Assembly: GCA_943368475.1 (NCBI GenBank)
Contig: CALRLF020000013.1
Span: 8,407-72,406 of the forward strand
DNA from: UBA1930 sp943368475
GTDB lineage: Bacteria > Bacteroidota > Bacteroidia > Chitinophagales > Chitinophagaceae
Direction: 5' to 3'
DNA: 64,000 bases
Shown here: positions 52,182-60,430 of the stretch, one piece after another
Numbering within the stretch: position 1 is the first letter of the stretch
How the letters are laid out: each line of letters starts with the position of its first letter
Notes under the pieces: model-generated
The model's input: only the letters and a program-made list of their open reading frames with translations
Told to the model about the DNA's origin: nothing
The model's database searches: none
Translations under genes and position numbers: made by a program

Positions 52182-54302
52182 TTATCTTGAAAATGCATTG
52201 GCTACTCCACCATCTACATTTAAAACATTTCCAGTTGATTTATTGAGTAATCCACCAACAAATGCATAACATGCATTGGCTATATCATCTGGCAAAATAG
52301 CTTCATTTAGTAAAGTTCTTTTTGCGTAATAAGCTGGTAACTCTTCTACAGTAATACCATAAGCTTTTGCTCTACCTTCAGCCCAACCACCTGCCCAAAT
52401 ATTTGAGTCGGCAATTACTGCATCTGGGTTAACTGTATTTACACGAATTTTATCGCTACCTAATTCAGCAGCCATTAAACGTGTGAGGTGTGCTTGTGCT
52501 GCTTTTGCAGAACCATAACCTGGATTGTTTGGACCAGCAACCACCGAATTTTTAGAAACAATATTTACAATATCGCCACCAAAACCTTGCTTACGCATTA
52601 CTTCAATGCCTGCTTTAGAAACCAAGAACTGACCTTTTACTAAAATATCGTACAGCTTATCCCATTCTTCAATACTATGCTCGGCTATAGATTTTGAAAT
52701 GCTGATACCTGCATTGTTAATAATAATATCTACACCACCAAATGCTAAAGCAGCGTTTGCCATTGCTGACTTAATGGTTGCGTCATCTGTAACATTTAAT
52801 AAGGTTGATGCTGCAGTATCTTTTCCAAACTGTTTTTTAAATTCTTCAATTGCACCATCTAAACGTTCTTGGTTAATATCGTTTAATACAACACAAGCTC
52901 CTTCTTCAGCAAATCTTTTAGCAATCGCTTTTCCAATGCCACCAGCACTTCCTGTAACTAAAGCTACACGTCCACTTAAAGATTTTGGCTTAGGCATACG
53001 TTGCAATTTAGCCTCCTCTAATAACCAGTATTCAATATTAAATGCTTCTTGACGAGGCAATGAAGTATATTCAGAAACTGCTTCTGCTCCTTTCATCACA
53101 TTAATTGCATTGATGTAAAATTCAGCTGCAACTCTTGCAGTTTGCTTGTCTTTTGCAAAAGTGAACATACCAACGCCAGGGTATAAAATAACTACGGGAT
53201 TTGCATCACGAATTGCAGGGCTGTTTGCATGTTTACAAGTATTGTAATATTCAGTGTACATTTGTCTGTATGCTTCGAAAGCAGGAGTTAAAGTTGCTTT
53301 GATTGAAGCTACATCGGATAAATCTTGTGCTGGAGTTAATTCCAAAACAAGTGGGCTGATTTTTGTTCTCAAAAAATGATCAGGGCAAGATGTACCTAAA
53401 GGAGCCAATCTTTCTAAATCGTTAGAGTTAATAAATTGTAATACTCTATCATCATCGGTAAAATGGCCAATCATTTTTGTTTGTGAAGAACAAAAGCCAC
53501 GTAAAGTTGGTGCTAAAGATGCAGCCTGAGTCAAGCGTTGTTCTTTAGGTAAAGCAGTTAATTTTTGTCCACCAAAAATTTCACCTTTTTTGCCATAATT
53601 GTCTTCTAAATATTCAGCACAACGTTCTACAACTTCTAATGTGTTCATGTAAGATTCATAAGCTGTATCACCCCAAGTAAATAAACCATGAGAGCCCAAC
53701 ATAATTCCACGAATACCTGGGTTTTCATCTAAACACTGTTTCAATTGTAAGCCTAAATCAAAACCAGGTTTTTGCCACTCAACCCAACCAATGGTTCCAC
53801 TAAACAATTCTTGTGTAATTTTTTTACCATCTTTTGCAGCTGCAATTGCAATAGCTGCATCTGGATGCAAATGATCGATATGTTTAAATGGAAGAAAGCC
53901 ATGTAAGGGCGTATCGATAGATGGAGCTTTAGAAGCTAAATCATAAATGCAATGATTGAACAGCTCAACCATTTCATCTTCATGCTCAATACCACGATAC
54001 ACATTTTTTAAGCTACGTAATCGATCTACATATAGAGCAGCCAACCCACTCTTCTTCAATGTTCCAATATCTCCACCACTACCCTTTACCCACATTACTT
54101 CAGTTTCTGCACCTGTTAATGGATCTTTAGCCATTGCTTTACAAGATGTATTACCACCACCATAGTTTGTTAATCTTAAATCTGCACCCAATAGGTTAGA
54201 CCTGTAAATAAGTAAAGCTACTTCATCACCTACCATTGCTGCTGCTTTCTCCTCATCCCATAAATAGCTTACATGTTTAAATGTTGCTGTTGTTGTTGAC
54301 AT
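52182..54302 (-). CDS. rhaE: Bifunctional rhamnulose-1-phosphate aldolase / L-lactaldehyde dehydrogenase
   Basis: A 706-residue two-domain enzyme. Residues 1-430 are a class II aldolase/adducin-type domain (RLTNYGGGNTSCKAM, VMWVKGSGGDIGTL, and the zinc-histidine segment SIDTPLHGFLPFKHIDHLHPDA near 130-150). Residues 440-706 are an SDR (VALVTGSAGGIGKAIA, IIINNAGIS, IVNIVSKNS, and GYGSAKAAQAH with the catalytic Tyr/Lys). In this fused family the aldolase splits L-rhamnulose 1-phosphate to dihydroxyacetone phosphate and L-lactaldehyde, which the SDR half oxidises to L-lactate. Both active sites look intact. It lies after rhaT and before rhaM in the rhamnose operon. Confidence 0.94.
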   Translation of the reverse strand: MSTTTATFKHVSYLWDEEKAAAMVGDEVALLIYRSNLLGADLRLTNYGGGNTSCKAMAKDPLTGAETEVMWVKGSGGDIGTLKKSGLAALYVDRLRSLKNVYRGIEHEDEMVELFNHCIYDLASKAPSIDTPLHGFLPFKHIDHLHPDAAIAIAAAKDGKKITQELFSGTIGWVEWQKPGFDLGLQLKQCLDENPGIRGIMLGSHGLFTWGDTAYESYMNTLEVVERCAEYLEDNYGKKGEIFGGQKLTALPKEQRLTQAASLAPTLRGFCSSQTKMIGHFTDDDRVLQFINSNDLERLAPLGTSCPDHFLRTKISPLVLELTPAQDLSDVASIKATLTPAFEAYRQMYTEYYNTCKHANSPAIRDANPVVILYPGVGMFTFAKDKQTARVAAEFYINAINVMKGAEAVSEYTSLPRQEAFNIEYWLLEEAKLQRMPKPKSLSGRVALVTGSAGGIGKAIAKRFAEEGACVVLNDINQERLDGAIEEFKKQFGKDTAASTLLNVTDDATIKSAMANAALAFGGVDIIINNAGISISKSIAEHSIEEWDKLYDILVKGQFLVSKAGIEVMRKQGFGGDIVNIVSKNSVVAGPNNPGYGSAKAAQAHLTRLMAAELGSDKIRVNTVNPDAVIADSNIWAGGWAEGRAKAYGITVEELPAYYAKRTLLNEAILPDDIANACYAFVGGLLNKSTGNVLNVDGGVANAFSR

Positions 54303-54450
54303 ACTCTATATTTTTATTAATCTATTTCGTAAAATATTTAAAGAAAATTCATTTTAAATTTACGATTCTTTTAAAACACTAATATCTATTTTTCAATTCT
54401 GCTACGCCATGTATTTTTTTACTATGTTGTGGCTATATTAAATTATAATT

Positions 54451-55530
54451 TTAAGGTTTTAATGAATTGCCATAACCAACAATTATCACAGATAATATAA
54501 TAGTTGCAATCCCTGCAATAATTGCTGTAGTTGTTTTTTTGCTTACACCTTTCCATTCTTTTAAAAGTAATCCCCACATATTAGCTACCAAAATAATAAA
54601 CGACATATGCAATATCCATGAACTTGCTCCATTACCCATTTTACTTTCTCCCATACCGTAAAAAAAGAATTGTAAAAACCACATTGTTCCGCCTAATGCA
54701 CAAAGCAAATAGTTTTTTATAAGTGGCGATTTTTTATTGGTATAATCTGCAAATGTTTTGTTACGGAAATTCAAAATCATACACCAAATAAAATTAGTGG
54801 TTAAACCGCCCCAAAGAATTACAACAAAAATTACATTATTTCTATATAAGAATTCGCCTTCTCCCGGATGAGATGCTTTCCAAATATCATTAGCAGTAAT
54901 ACCCATGCTGGTTCCAGCTTCTATACCAAAACTAAAACAGGCACTTAATACACCAGAAATAATAGCAAGTATCAATCCTTTTACTAACTTAAATTCACTA
55001 CCTGATGCATCGATATGAGAACTGCCAATTTCTTTATCTTTCATGCCACCAGCCTTACCACAAATAACAATTCCTATAATACATACCAATAAACCAACAA
55101 TTACCCATTGCCCCCATGTGGTACTAATTAAATCATGAAAAGTATCTTTCTCTGGTGTAGGATTAAATTGATAGTAAATAGATGGAACAATTGCACCAAA
55201 CAATGAACATAAACCAAGTATAATTGAACTACCCAAGGAAACACCAAGATAACGAACACCAAGTCCATAGGTTAATCCACCAATGCCCCAAAGCAAACCC
55301 ATTAAAAATGTTTTTCCTAAAACTTCTGAAGATGATTGAGTAATAATATCACGAAAACCTGGGATGGTTAGATATGCAGCAACAGGAGGTACAATAAGCC
55401 ATGAAAACATTCCACCAACAATCCAAAAGCTTTCCCAACTCCATCCCTTAACTTTTTTGTAAGGCATGTAAAAACTTCCGGAGGCAAAACCACCTATAAA
55501 ATGAAAAATAACACCTAAAATAACACTCAT
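54451..55530 (-). CDS. rhaT: L-rhamnose:proton symporter RhaT
   Basis: I chose the start at 55530 (MSVILGVIFHFIGGFASGSFYMPYKKVKGWSWE), giving 359 residues and matching the E. coli RhaT N terminus (its ~344 residues begin in the same way). The longer frame to 55593 would read 21 residues of leader up to the regulatory box. Ten hydrophobic membrane segments are visible. Conserved family pieces include SWESFWIVGGMFSWLIVPP, WGIGGLTYGLGVRYLGVSLGSSI and MWFLQFFFYGMGESKMG. It transports L-rhamnose across the inner membrane with a proton. It is first in the rhaT-rhaE-rhaM-rhaI-rhaB unit, with the locus box 71 bases upstream. Confidence 0.93.
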   Translation of the reverse strand: MSVILGVIFHFIGGFASGSFYMPYKKVKGWSWESFWIVGGMFSWLIVPPVAAYLTIPGFRDIITQSSSEVLGKTFLMGLLWGIGGLTYGLGVRYLGVSLGSSIILGLCSLFGAIVPSIYYQFNPTPEKDTFHDLISTTWGQWVIVGLLVCIIGIVICGKAGGMKDKEIGSSHIDASGSEFKLVKGLILAIISGVLSACFSFGIEAGTSMGITANDIWKASHPGEGEFLYRNNVIFVVILWGGLTTNFIWCMILNFRNKTFADYTNKKSPLIKNYLLCALGGTMWFLQFFFYGMGESKMGNGASSWILHMSFIILVANMWGLLLKEWKGVSKKTTTAIIAGIATIILSVIIVGYGNSLKP

Positions 55531-55600
55531 AAATTTAAAATTTCGTATGGCTGAGCAAATTACAATCTGTATCGAAATTAAAATTATGTTCACGCCTGCC

Positions 55601-55617
55601 TGTCATGCACTATCATG
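55601..55617 (-). promoter_or_regulatory. Direct-repeat regulatory box upstream of rhaT
   Basis: On the minus strand CATGATA-gtg-CATGACA, heptamers 10 bases apart, 71 bases before the rhaT start and 90 bases before the divergent regulator gene, which it might also affect. Confidence 0.65.
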
Positions 55618-55706
55618 CTTTAGTTACATTATACTTTTGGAATAGAAATTAAGTTTGTAAGTTTGACCTCCCAGTGTGTTATGTGATTTACTAATACTAT
55701 TGCCTG

Positions 55707-56738
55707 ATGAAAAAAAACAGCATTTTTCAACACCTTTTTATAGACTACTATTCAGCTACTCCAAAATATTTGCAGTTGGCTAATTCTATTATTAAATCCA
55801 TTAGCGAAGGCAAGATAAAGAAAGATGAAATTTTACCTTCTATTAATGAACTAAGTTTTGAATTCGAAATATCCAGAGATACAGCAGAGAAAGGTTACAA
55901 GCACTTAAAAAAAATTGGCATCCTTGGCTCTGTACCAGGTAAAGGTTATTTTGTAAATAATACTTCTGTAAAAAAACAGTTGAAAATATTTTTACTGTTT
56001 AATAAGTTAAGTCCACACAAAAAAATTGTGTACGATGCATTTGTTGCAGCCATTGGTGATTTAGCTTTAATTGATTTTTATATATACAACAATGACTTCG
56101 ATTTTTTTAAAAGACTAATACAAGATAAAAGGAATGATTATACCCATTACGTAATCATTCCTCATTTTATGGATGGTGGCGAAAATGTGCATGAAATTAT
56201 CAACACCATACCTAAAGACAAATTGATTTTATTAGACAAACTGATTCCAAATGTTACTGGAAACTATGGTGCAGTGTATGAAAATTTTGAGAAAGATTTA
56301 TACCATGTTTTGGAATCAGCCTTACCGCAGCTTTCAAAATACCACACCATAAAAATTATTTTTCCAGCACACACCTATCATCCTCAAGAAATATTAAAAG
56401 GTTTTAAACGCTTTTGCAATCAATATGCCTTTAACTACAAAGTGGTTAACACGGTTGCCAACGAGCCCATTAAAGAAGGAGAAGTGTACATTAATTTAAT
56501 GGAAGACGATTTGGTGATATTGATAGAAAAAATTCTTGCTACTAAAATGAAAGTTGGAAAACATGTAGGCGTTATCTCGTACAATGAAACCCCATTAAAA
56601 AAAATAATTTTAAATGGTATTACCACTATTTCTACAGATTTTGAAATGATGGGTAAAAAAACTGCGGAATTAATTTTAGAACAATCTACCGAACATGTGG
56701 AGATTCCTTTCTATCTAACAATCAGGGCTTCATTATAG
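55707..56738 (+). CDS. GntR-type transcriptional regulator with sugar-binding-like C-terminal domain
   Basis: The 343-residue protein has an N-terminal GntR winged helix (about 10-85: PKYLQLANSIIKSISEGKIKKDEILPSINELSFEFEISRDTAEKGYKHL, then VPGKGYFVNN). Its C-terminal domain has the periplasmic-binding/LacI-like fold (KIFLLFNKLSPHKKIVYDAF, KLILLDKLIPNVTGNYGAVYENFEKD, VGVISYNETPLKKIILNGITTISTDFEMMGKKTAELI). This combination is common in Bacteroidota sugar loci. It is divergent from rhaT and is the only sugar-type regulator in the window, making it the best local candidate for sensing rhamnose or a rhamnose intermediate. Whether it binds the CAKGATA boxes is not shown. It is followed by its own terminator. 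Confidence 0.85.
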   Translation: MKKNSIFQHLFIDYYSATPKYLQLANSIIKSISEGKIKKDEILPSINELSFEFEISRDTAEKGYKHLKKIGILGSVPGKGYFVNNTSVKKQLKIFLLFNKLSPHKKIVYDAFVAAIGDLALIDFYIYNNDFDFFKRLIQDKRNDYTHYVIIPHFMDGGENVHEIINTIPKDKLILLDKLIPNVTGNYGAVYENFEKDLYHVLESALPQLSKYHTIKIIFPAHTYHPQEILKGFKRFCNQYAFNYKVVNTVANEPIKEGEVYINLMEDDLVILIEKILATKMKVGKHVGVISYNETPLKKIILNGITTISTDFEMMGKKTAELILEQSTEHVEIPFYLTIRASL

Positions 56739-56767
56739 AACATACTTAAATATCTTAAGTATGTTTT
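56739..56767 (+). terminator. Terminator of the GntR-type regulator gene
   Basis: A perfect 11-bp stem (AACATACTTAA / TTAAGTATGTT), starting immediately after the stop codon and running into TTTT. Confidence 0.8.
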
Positions 56768-56777
56768 AATGAGTTGG

Positions 56778-56794
56778 CATGAGTGAGCATGATA
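56778..56794 (+). promoter_or_regulatory. Direct-repeat regulatory box upstream of the MG2/plug-like protein
   Basis: CATGAGT-gag-CATGATA, heptamers 10 bases apart, 50 bases before the 56844 start and reading toward it. A third weak unit (CAGCACA) follows at the same 10-base step. Confidence 0.6.
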
Positions 56795-56843
56795 GTTCAG
56801 CACAGTAGTGCTTATACATTTACAAGATAAATAATTCTATACG

Positions 56844-59246
56844 ATGCTACTTACTGCCAGTAAAAAAACTTTGTTGTTTAGCTTACTTTTTTTATCAGTA
56901 GCTAAAGTAAATGCCCAACAGTCTATTCCTATTTTTTTTGAGAAAGTATATCTGCATACAGATAGATCATTTTACGCAGCAGGTGACAATATCTGGTTCA
57001 AAGCATATACTATAAATGCCAGAACAAACTCGATTTCTGCAGCCAGCAACAATTTGTATGTAGAACTATTTGCTGCAAATGGAATATTAATTAAAAGAAA
57101 TACCATACGATTAGAAGATGGCATTGGCAAAGGTGATTTTAAACTACTGGATAGTGCAATTGGAGGAACTTATCATATTAGAGCTTACACCAACTGGATG
57201 AAAAATTTTGGCAATCATTTCTTCTTCGAAAAAGACATACAGGTTACAGCAATCGCAACTGCATCAACTAATTCTAGCAAGCCACAAATAAAAAATAACA
57301 GTACAAGGGTTTCTAATAATACATCTCAATTAAATAGTATTCAATTTTTCCCTGAAGGTGGCACATTGGTTGCCAATACACCTGCTGTTTTATCTTTCAA
57401 AGCTTTGAATGTATTGGGCAAAAGTATTGATGCTACAGGCGTAATCGTTTCTGAAAAAGGAGATACAATCACTAAATTTTCCACCACACATGCAGGTATG
57501 GGCAGCTGTAATTTTACACCTTTAGCCGATATTGATTATAAAGCAATAGTTGCATTTAAAGATGGAACGAAATCAGTAATTGATTTACCTTCTGTTTATG
57601 CTCAAGGTTATGTTTTATCAGTTGCACAAATAGATACAACCATTGTTTTAAATATCACTGCCAATCAAGCAACAATTGCAGCTAATCCTTCAAAAGAAAT
57701 TTTAATTGCCACAAGGAATACAGGCAAACTTTTTTACAAAGAAAAAATTGCAATGACTAATAGAAAAGCTACCATCGTAATTGGTAAAAGCTCTTTTCCA
57801 AATGGCATAACTGCAATTACAGTTTATGATGATAAACTAAGGCCAAACGCAGAGAGATTGGTTTATGTTGAACACAAAAATCAGCAATACAATTTAACCA
57901 TTACAACTGATAAAACTGTTTATCAATCAAAAGACAAAGTAACTGTTACCGTTTCTACAACCAATGCAAATAATGAACCTGTAGCAGCCAATTTATCAAT
58001 AGCAGCTATTGACGAATCGATGTTACAATCTACCAATACAGATATTGTTTCTTATACTTTTCTTGAATCTGAAATTAAAGGCAATATTGAAAATGCAACT
58101 GCCTATTTTAATCCAAAAAACGCACAACGTTTGCAGCAATTAGATTTGCTGTTAAGAACACAAGGATGGCGTAATTTTTTATGGAGGCAAATAGCTGATA
58201 CCAGTTATAGTATTAAATATTTACCGGAAGCAGGCATTTCACTTTCGGGAACAGTGCAAGCTACTTTTGGCAAAAAATTATTGCCCAACATGAATATTAC
58301 CTTATTGGCTCCAGGTGCAAAAGGAAGTAAATTATACTTTACACAAACCGATAGTACTGGTAAATATTATTTAGATGGATTGCCTTTATTTGGCACACAA
58401 TCGATTAAAATAAGTTCTAAAAATGATAAGGGTAAAAAAGGTGGAATTATTGAATTAGACTCATTGAATAAAGCATCTAGCAATTACTTATCTGTTGCTA
58501 CCCAACAAGAAACAAAAGAGTTAATACAATTTAGCGAAGAAGCTAAAAAAAGATGGGCTACTGAAAAGAAAAATTTAGAAAAAGATGTTACCATGCCAGG
58601 AGTTGTTGTAAATGCAAATACCAAGCCTAAAGTGAATCGTGACGGAAGTGTGGAATCAAATTTTGGATACTCGTTTGCTGCACAAATAAAACCAGAAGAC
58701 AAACAATTTGGCACGTTGGATAATTATTTAATTCACAGAACAAGTGCTATTGCCGATGTGGAAATGGAAGGTGTAAATTATCAGGTAAATGGTAAATTGG
58801 TTCGTCCTAGATTTGTGGTAGACAATCGGGAAGATTTTTTTGAACGTATCGATTATTATGCAATACCTGTGGATCAAATTGTTTCGGTAAAACTGAACCA
58901 AGTTGTAGCAAATGCAAATGGCAGTTTTGTAGATAGAATTGTAATTAATCTTGTTTTAAAACCAGGTGCATATAATCAGGACTTGGCTTTACTAATGACA
59001 GAAATTGATGGCTATTATGAAGCCAAAACATTTTATGCCCCAACTTATTTTCTCAACTCAGAAAAAATAAAACCCGACGTAAGAACAACCTTATTCTGGG
59101 AGCCCAACCTTCGTACCAATGCAAATGGCAAAACAACAGTTACATTTTTTAATGCCGACCCAAAAGCTACTATTAAAATATATGTTCAGGGAATTGTTGA
59201 TAAAGGCACTCCAATAGCAGGAATATCTCAATACACAATACAGTAA
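56844..59246 (+). CDS. Secreted MG2-domain protein with carboxypeptidase-regulatory and TonB plug-like parts
   Basis: An 800-residue protein with a signal peptide (about 1-25). Domain impressions in order: an MG2 macroglobulin-type domain (about 30-125: VYLHTDRSFYAAGDNIWFKAYTINA), a second beta-sandwich (about 165-260), another MG-like module with TTDKTVYQSKDKVTVTVST (about 352-395), a carboxypeptidase-regulatory-like domain (about 462-525), a plug-like region (about 620-715) and a final macroglobulin-like WEPNLRTNANGKTTVTF (about 750). There is no outer-membrane barrel and no type IX sorting domain. Such proteins are common next to Bacteroidota uptake loci but have no established function. 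The locus regulatory box upstream ties it to rhamnose/pectin use. Confidence 0.75.
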   Translation: MLLTASKKTLLFSLLFLSVAKVNAQQSIPIFFEKVYLHTDRSFYAAGDNIWFKAYTINARTNSISAASNNLYVELFAANGILIKRNTIRLEDGIGKGDFKLLDSAIGGTYHIRAYTNWMKNFGNHFFFEKDIQVTAIATASTNSSKPQIKNNSTRVSNNTSQLNSIQFFPEGGTLVANTPAVLSFKALNVLGKSIDATGVIVSEKGDTITKFSTTHAGMGSCNFTPLADIDYKAIVAFKDGTKSVIDLPSVYAQGYVLSVAQIDTTIVLNITANQATIAANPSKEILIATRNTGKLFYKEKIAMTNRKATIVIGKSSFPNGITAITVYDDKLRPNAERLVYVEHKNQQYNLTITTDKTVYQSKDKVTVTVSTTNANNEPVAANLSIAAIDESMLQSTNTDIVSYTFLESEIKGNIENATAYFNPKNAQRLQQLDLLLRTQGWRNFLWRQIADTSYSIKYLPEAGISLSGTVQATFGKKLLPNMNITLLAPGAKGSKLYFTQTDSTGKYYLDGLPLFGTQSIKISSKNDKGKKGGIIELDSLNKASSNYLSVATQQETKELIQFSEEAKKRWATEKKNLEKDVTMPGVVVNANTKPKVNRDGSVESNFGYSFAAQIKPEDKQFGTLDNYLIHRTSAIADVEMEGVNYQVNGKLVRPRFVVDNREDFFERIDYYAIPVDQIVSVKLNQVVANANGSFVDRIVINLVLKPGAYNQDLALLMTEIDGYYEAKTFYAPTYFLNSEKIKPDVRTTLFWEPNLRTNANGKTTVTFFNADPKATIKIYVQGIVDKGTPIAGISQYTIQ

Positions 59247-59251
59247 CAATT

Positions 59252-59291
59252 TTTTCAGCTAAATTCTAACCCTTGTATATGTAGCTGAAAA
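59252..59291. terminator. Inverted repeat between convergent genes
   Basis: TTTTCAGCTA (59252-59261) pairs with TAGCTGAAAA (59282-59291) across a 20-base loop, between the convergent ends of the MG2-like gene and the zinc dehydrogenase. T runs are short, so termination strength is uncertain. Confidence 0.5.
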
Positions 59292-59292
59292 T

Positions 59293-60303
59293 TTAAAATT
59301 CTATCATCGCTTTAATTACTCCAGTTTCGGGATTTAGCCAGCTTTCGAAATTGCTTTGTACTGCATCGAATTTTACACGATGGGTAATATAAGTTGTTGG
59401 TTTAACCAAGCCTTGTTTCATACTTGCAATTACATGATCAAAATCTACTTTATTGGCATTTCTACTACTCATTAAAGTACTTTCTCTTTTATGAAATTCT
59501 GGATGATTAAAACTGATCTCTCCCTTTTGCAAACCCACTAAAACATATCGTCCTCCATGACCTAAATATTGAAATGCGTTATTAATGGCTTTTAAACTTC
59601 CTGTTGCATCTATAATAACAGTTGGCATATCATTATTGGTAATAGCTTGTAATTTCTCTAAAGCATTTTCAGTGATGGGATTAATGGTAAAATCTACACC
59701 TAATTTTTCTTTACAGAAGTTAAGTCTATCATCATTTATATCCATTGCAATTACTTTACCACCAGCAATTTTGGCAAATTCCATGGTACCTAAGCCAATA
59801 GGACCAGCACCAACCACCAAAACATATTCACCACCAACAACACCTGCTCTTCTTACACCATGAGCACCAATGGCCAATGGTTCTACCAATGCCAACTCAT
59901 CGAAGCCCAGTCCTTTACTTTTAAGCAATGCATAATTAGGTACAGTAACATATTCTCTCATTCCACCATCAATATGAACGCCAAATACATTGATGCTTGC
60001 ACAACAGTTTTCTTTACCCATTCTACAGGCAATACATGTACCACAATAGAAATAAGGAATAATGGTTGTTGCTTCTCCATTTGTAAAACCATCTGCTTTT
60101 GTTTCAACTATTGTTGCTGCTAATTCATGCCCCAATATTCTTGGATAATTAAAGAACGGTTGGGTGCCTTCGTAAGCATGTAAATCAGTTCCACAAATAC
60201 CAATGCGTTCTATTTTTAATAATGTTTCACCTTCTTTTGGAACAGGTATTTGGGCAGTTGAATAATCGAATTGATGAGGAGTTGTACAAACTAAAGTTTT
60301 CAT
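59293..60303 (-). CDS. Zinc-dependent medium-chain alcohol/sugar-acid dehydrogenase
   Basis: A 336-residue MDR enzyme with all zinc sites: catalytic Cys37 in GICGTDLH, His59-Glu60 in ILGHE and Glu141 in LVEPLAIG; structural Cys87, Cys90, Cys93 and Cys101 in CGTCIACRMGKENCC. The NAD-binding glycine motif GAGPIG is at 165-170 and a following acidic residue (MDIND) suggests NAD preference. It is last in the putative L-fucose cluster. A role as 2-keto-3-deoxy-L-fuconate (or related sugar acid) dehydrogenase is inferred from the neighbours; L-threonine and sorbitol dehydrogenase-like activities are alternatives. Confidence 0.82.
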   Translation of the reverse strand: MKTLVCTTPHQFDYSTAQIPVPKEGETLLKIERIGICGTDLHAYEGTQPFFNYPRILGHELAATIVETKADGFTNGEATTIIPYFYCGTCIACRMGKENCCASINVFGVHIDGGMREYVTVPNYALLKSKGLGFDELALVEPLAIGAHGVRRAGVVGGEYVLVVGAGPIGLGTMEFAKIAGGKVIAMDINDDRLNFCKEKLGVDFTINPITENALEKLQAITNNDMPTVIIDATGSLKAINNAFQYLGHGGRYVLVGLQKGEISFNHPEFHKRESTLMSSRNANKVDFDHVIASMKQGLVKPTTYITHRVKFDAVQSNFESWLNPETGVIKAMIEF

Positions 60304-60430
60304 AATTTATCTCATTTAAAAAATGAATAAAATTTCAATTGTTTTTCATAGCTCAAAAAAGAACAAAGCGTTGAAGAGTGCGACGCCAGTAATGTTTCAT
60401 AGTAGTACCAAAGCTGGTAACACAAAAAAA

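Noticed and set aside
54451..55593. Longer RhaT start at 55593
   Set aside because: The added 21 residues do not match RhaT and would include the promoter region. The Met at 55530 aligns with the known N terminus.
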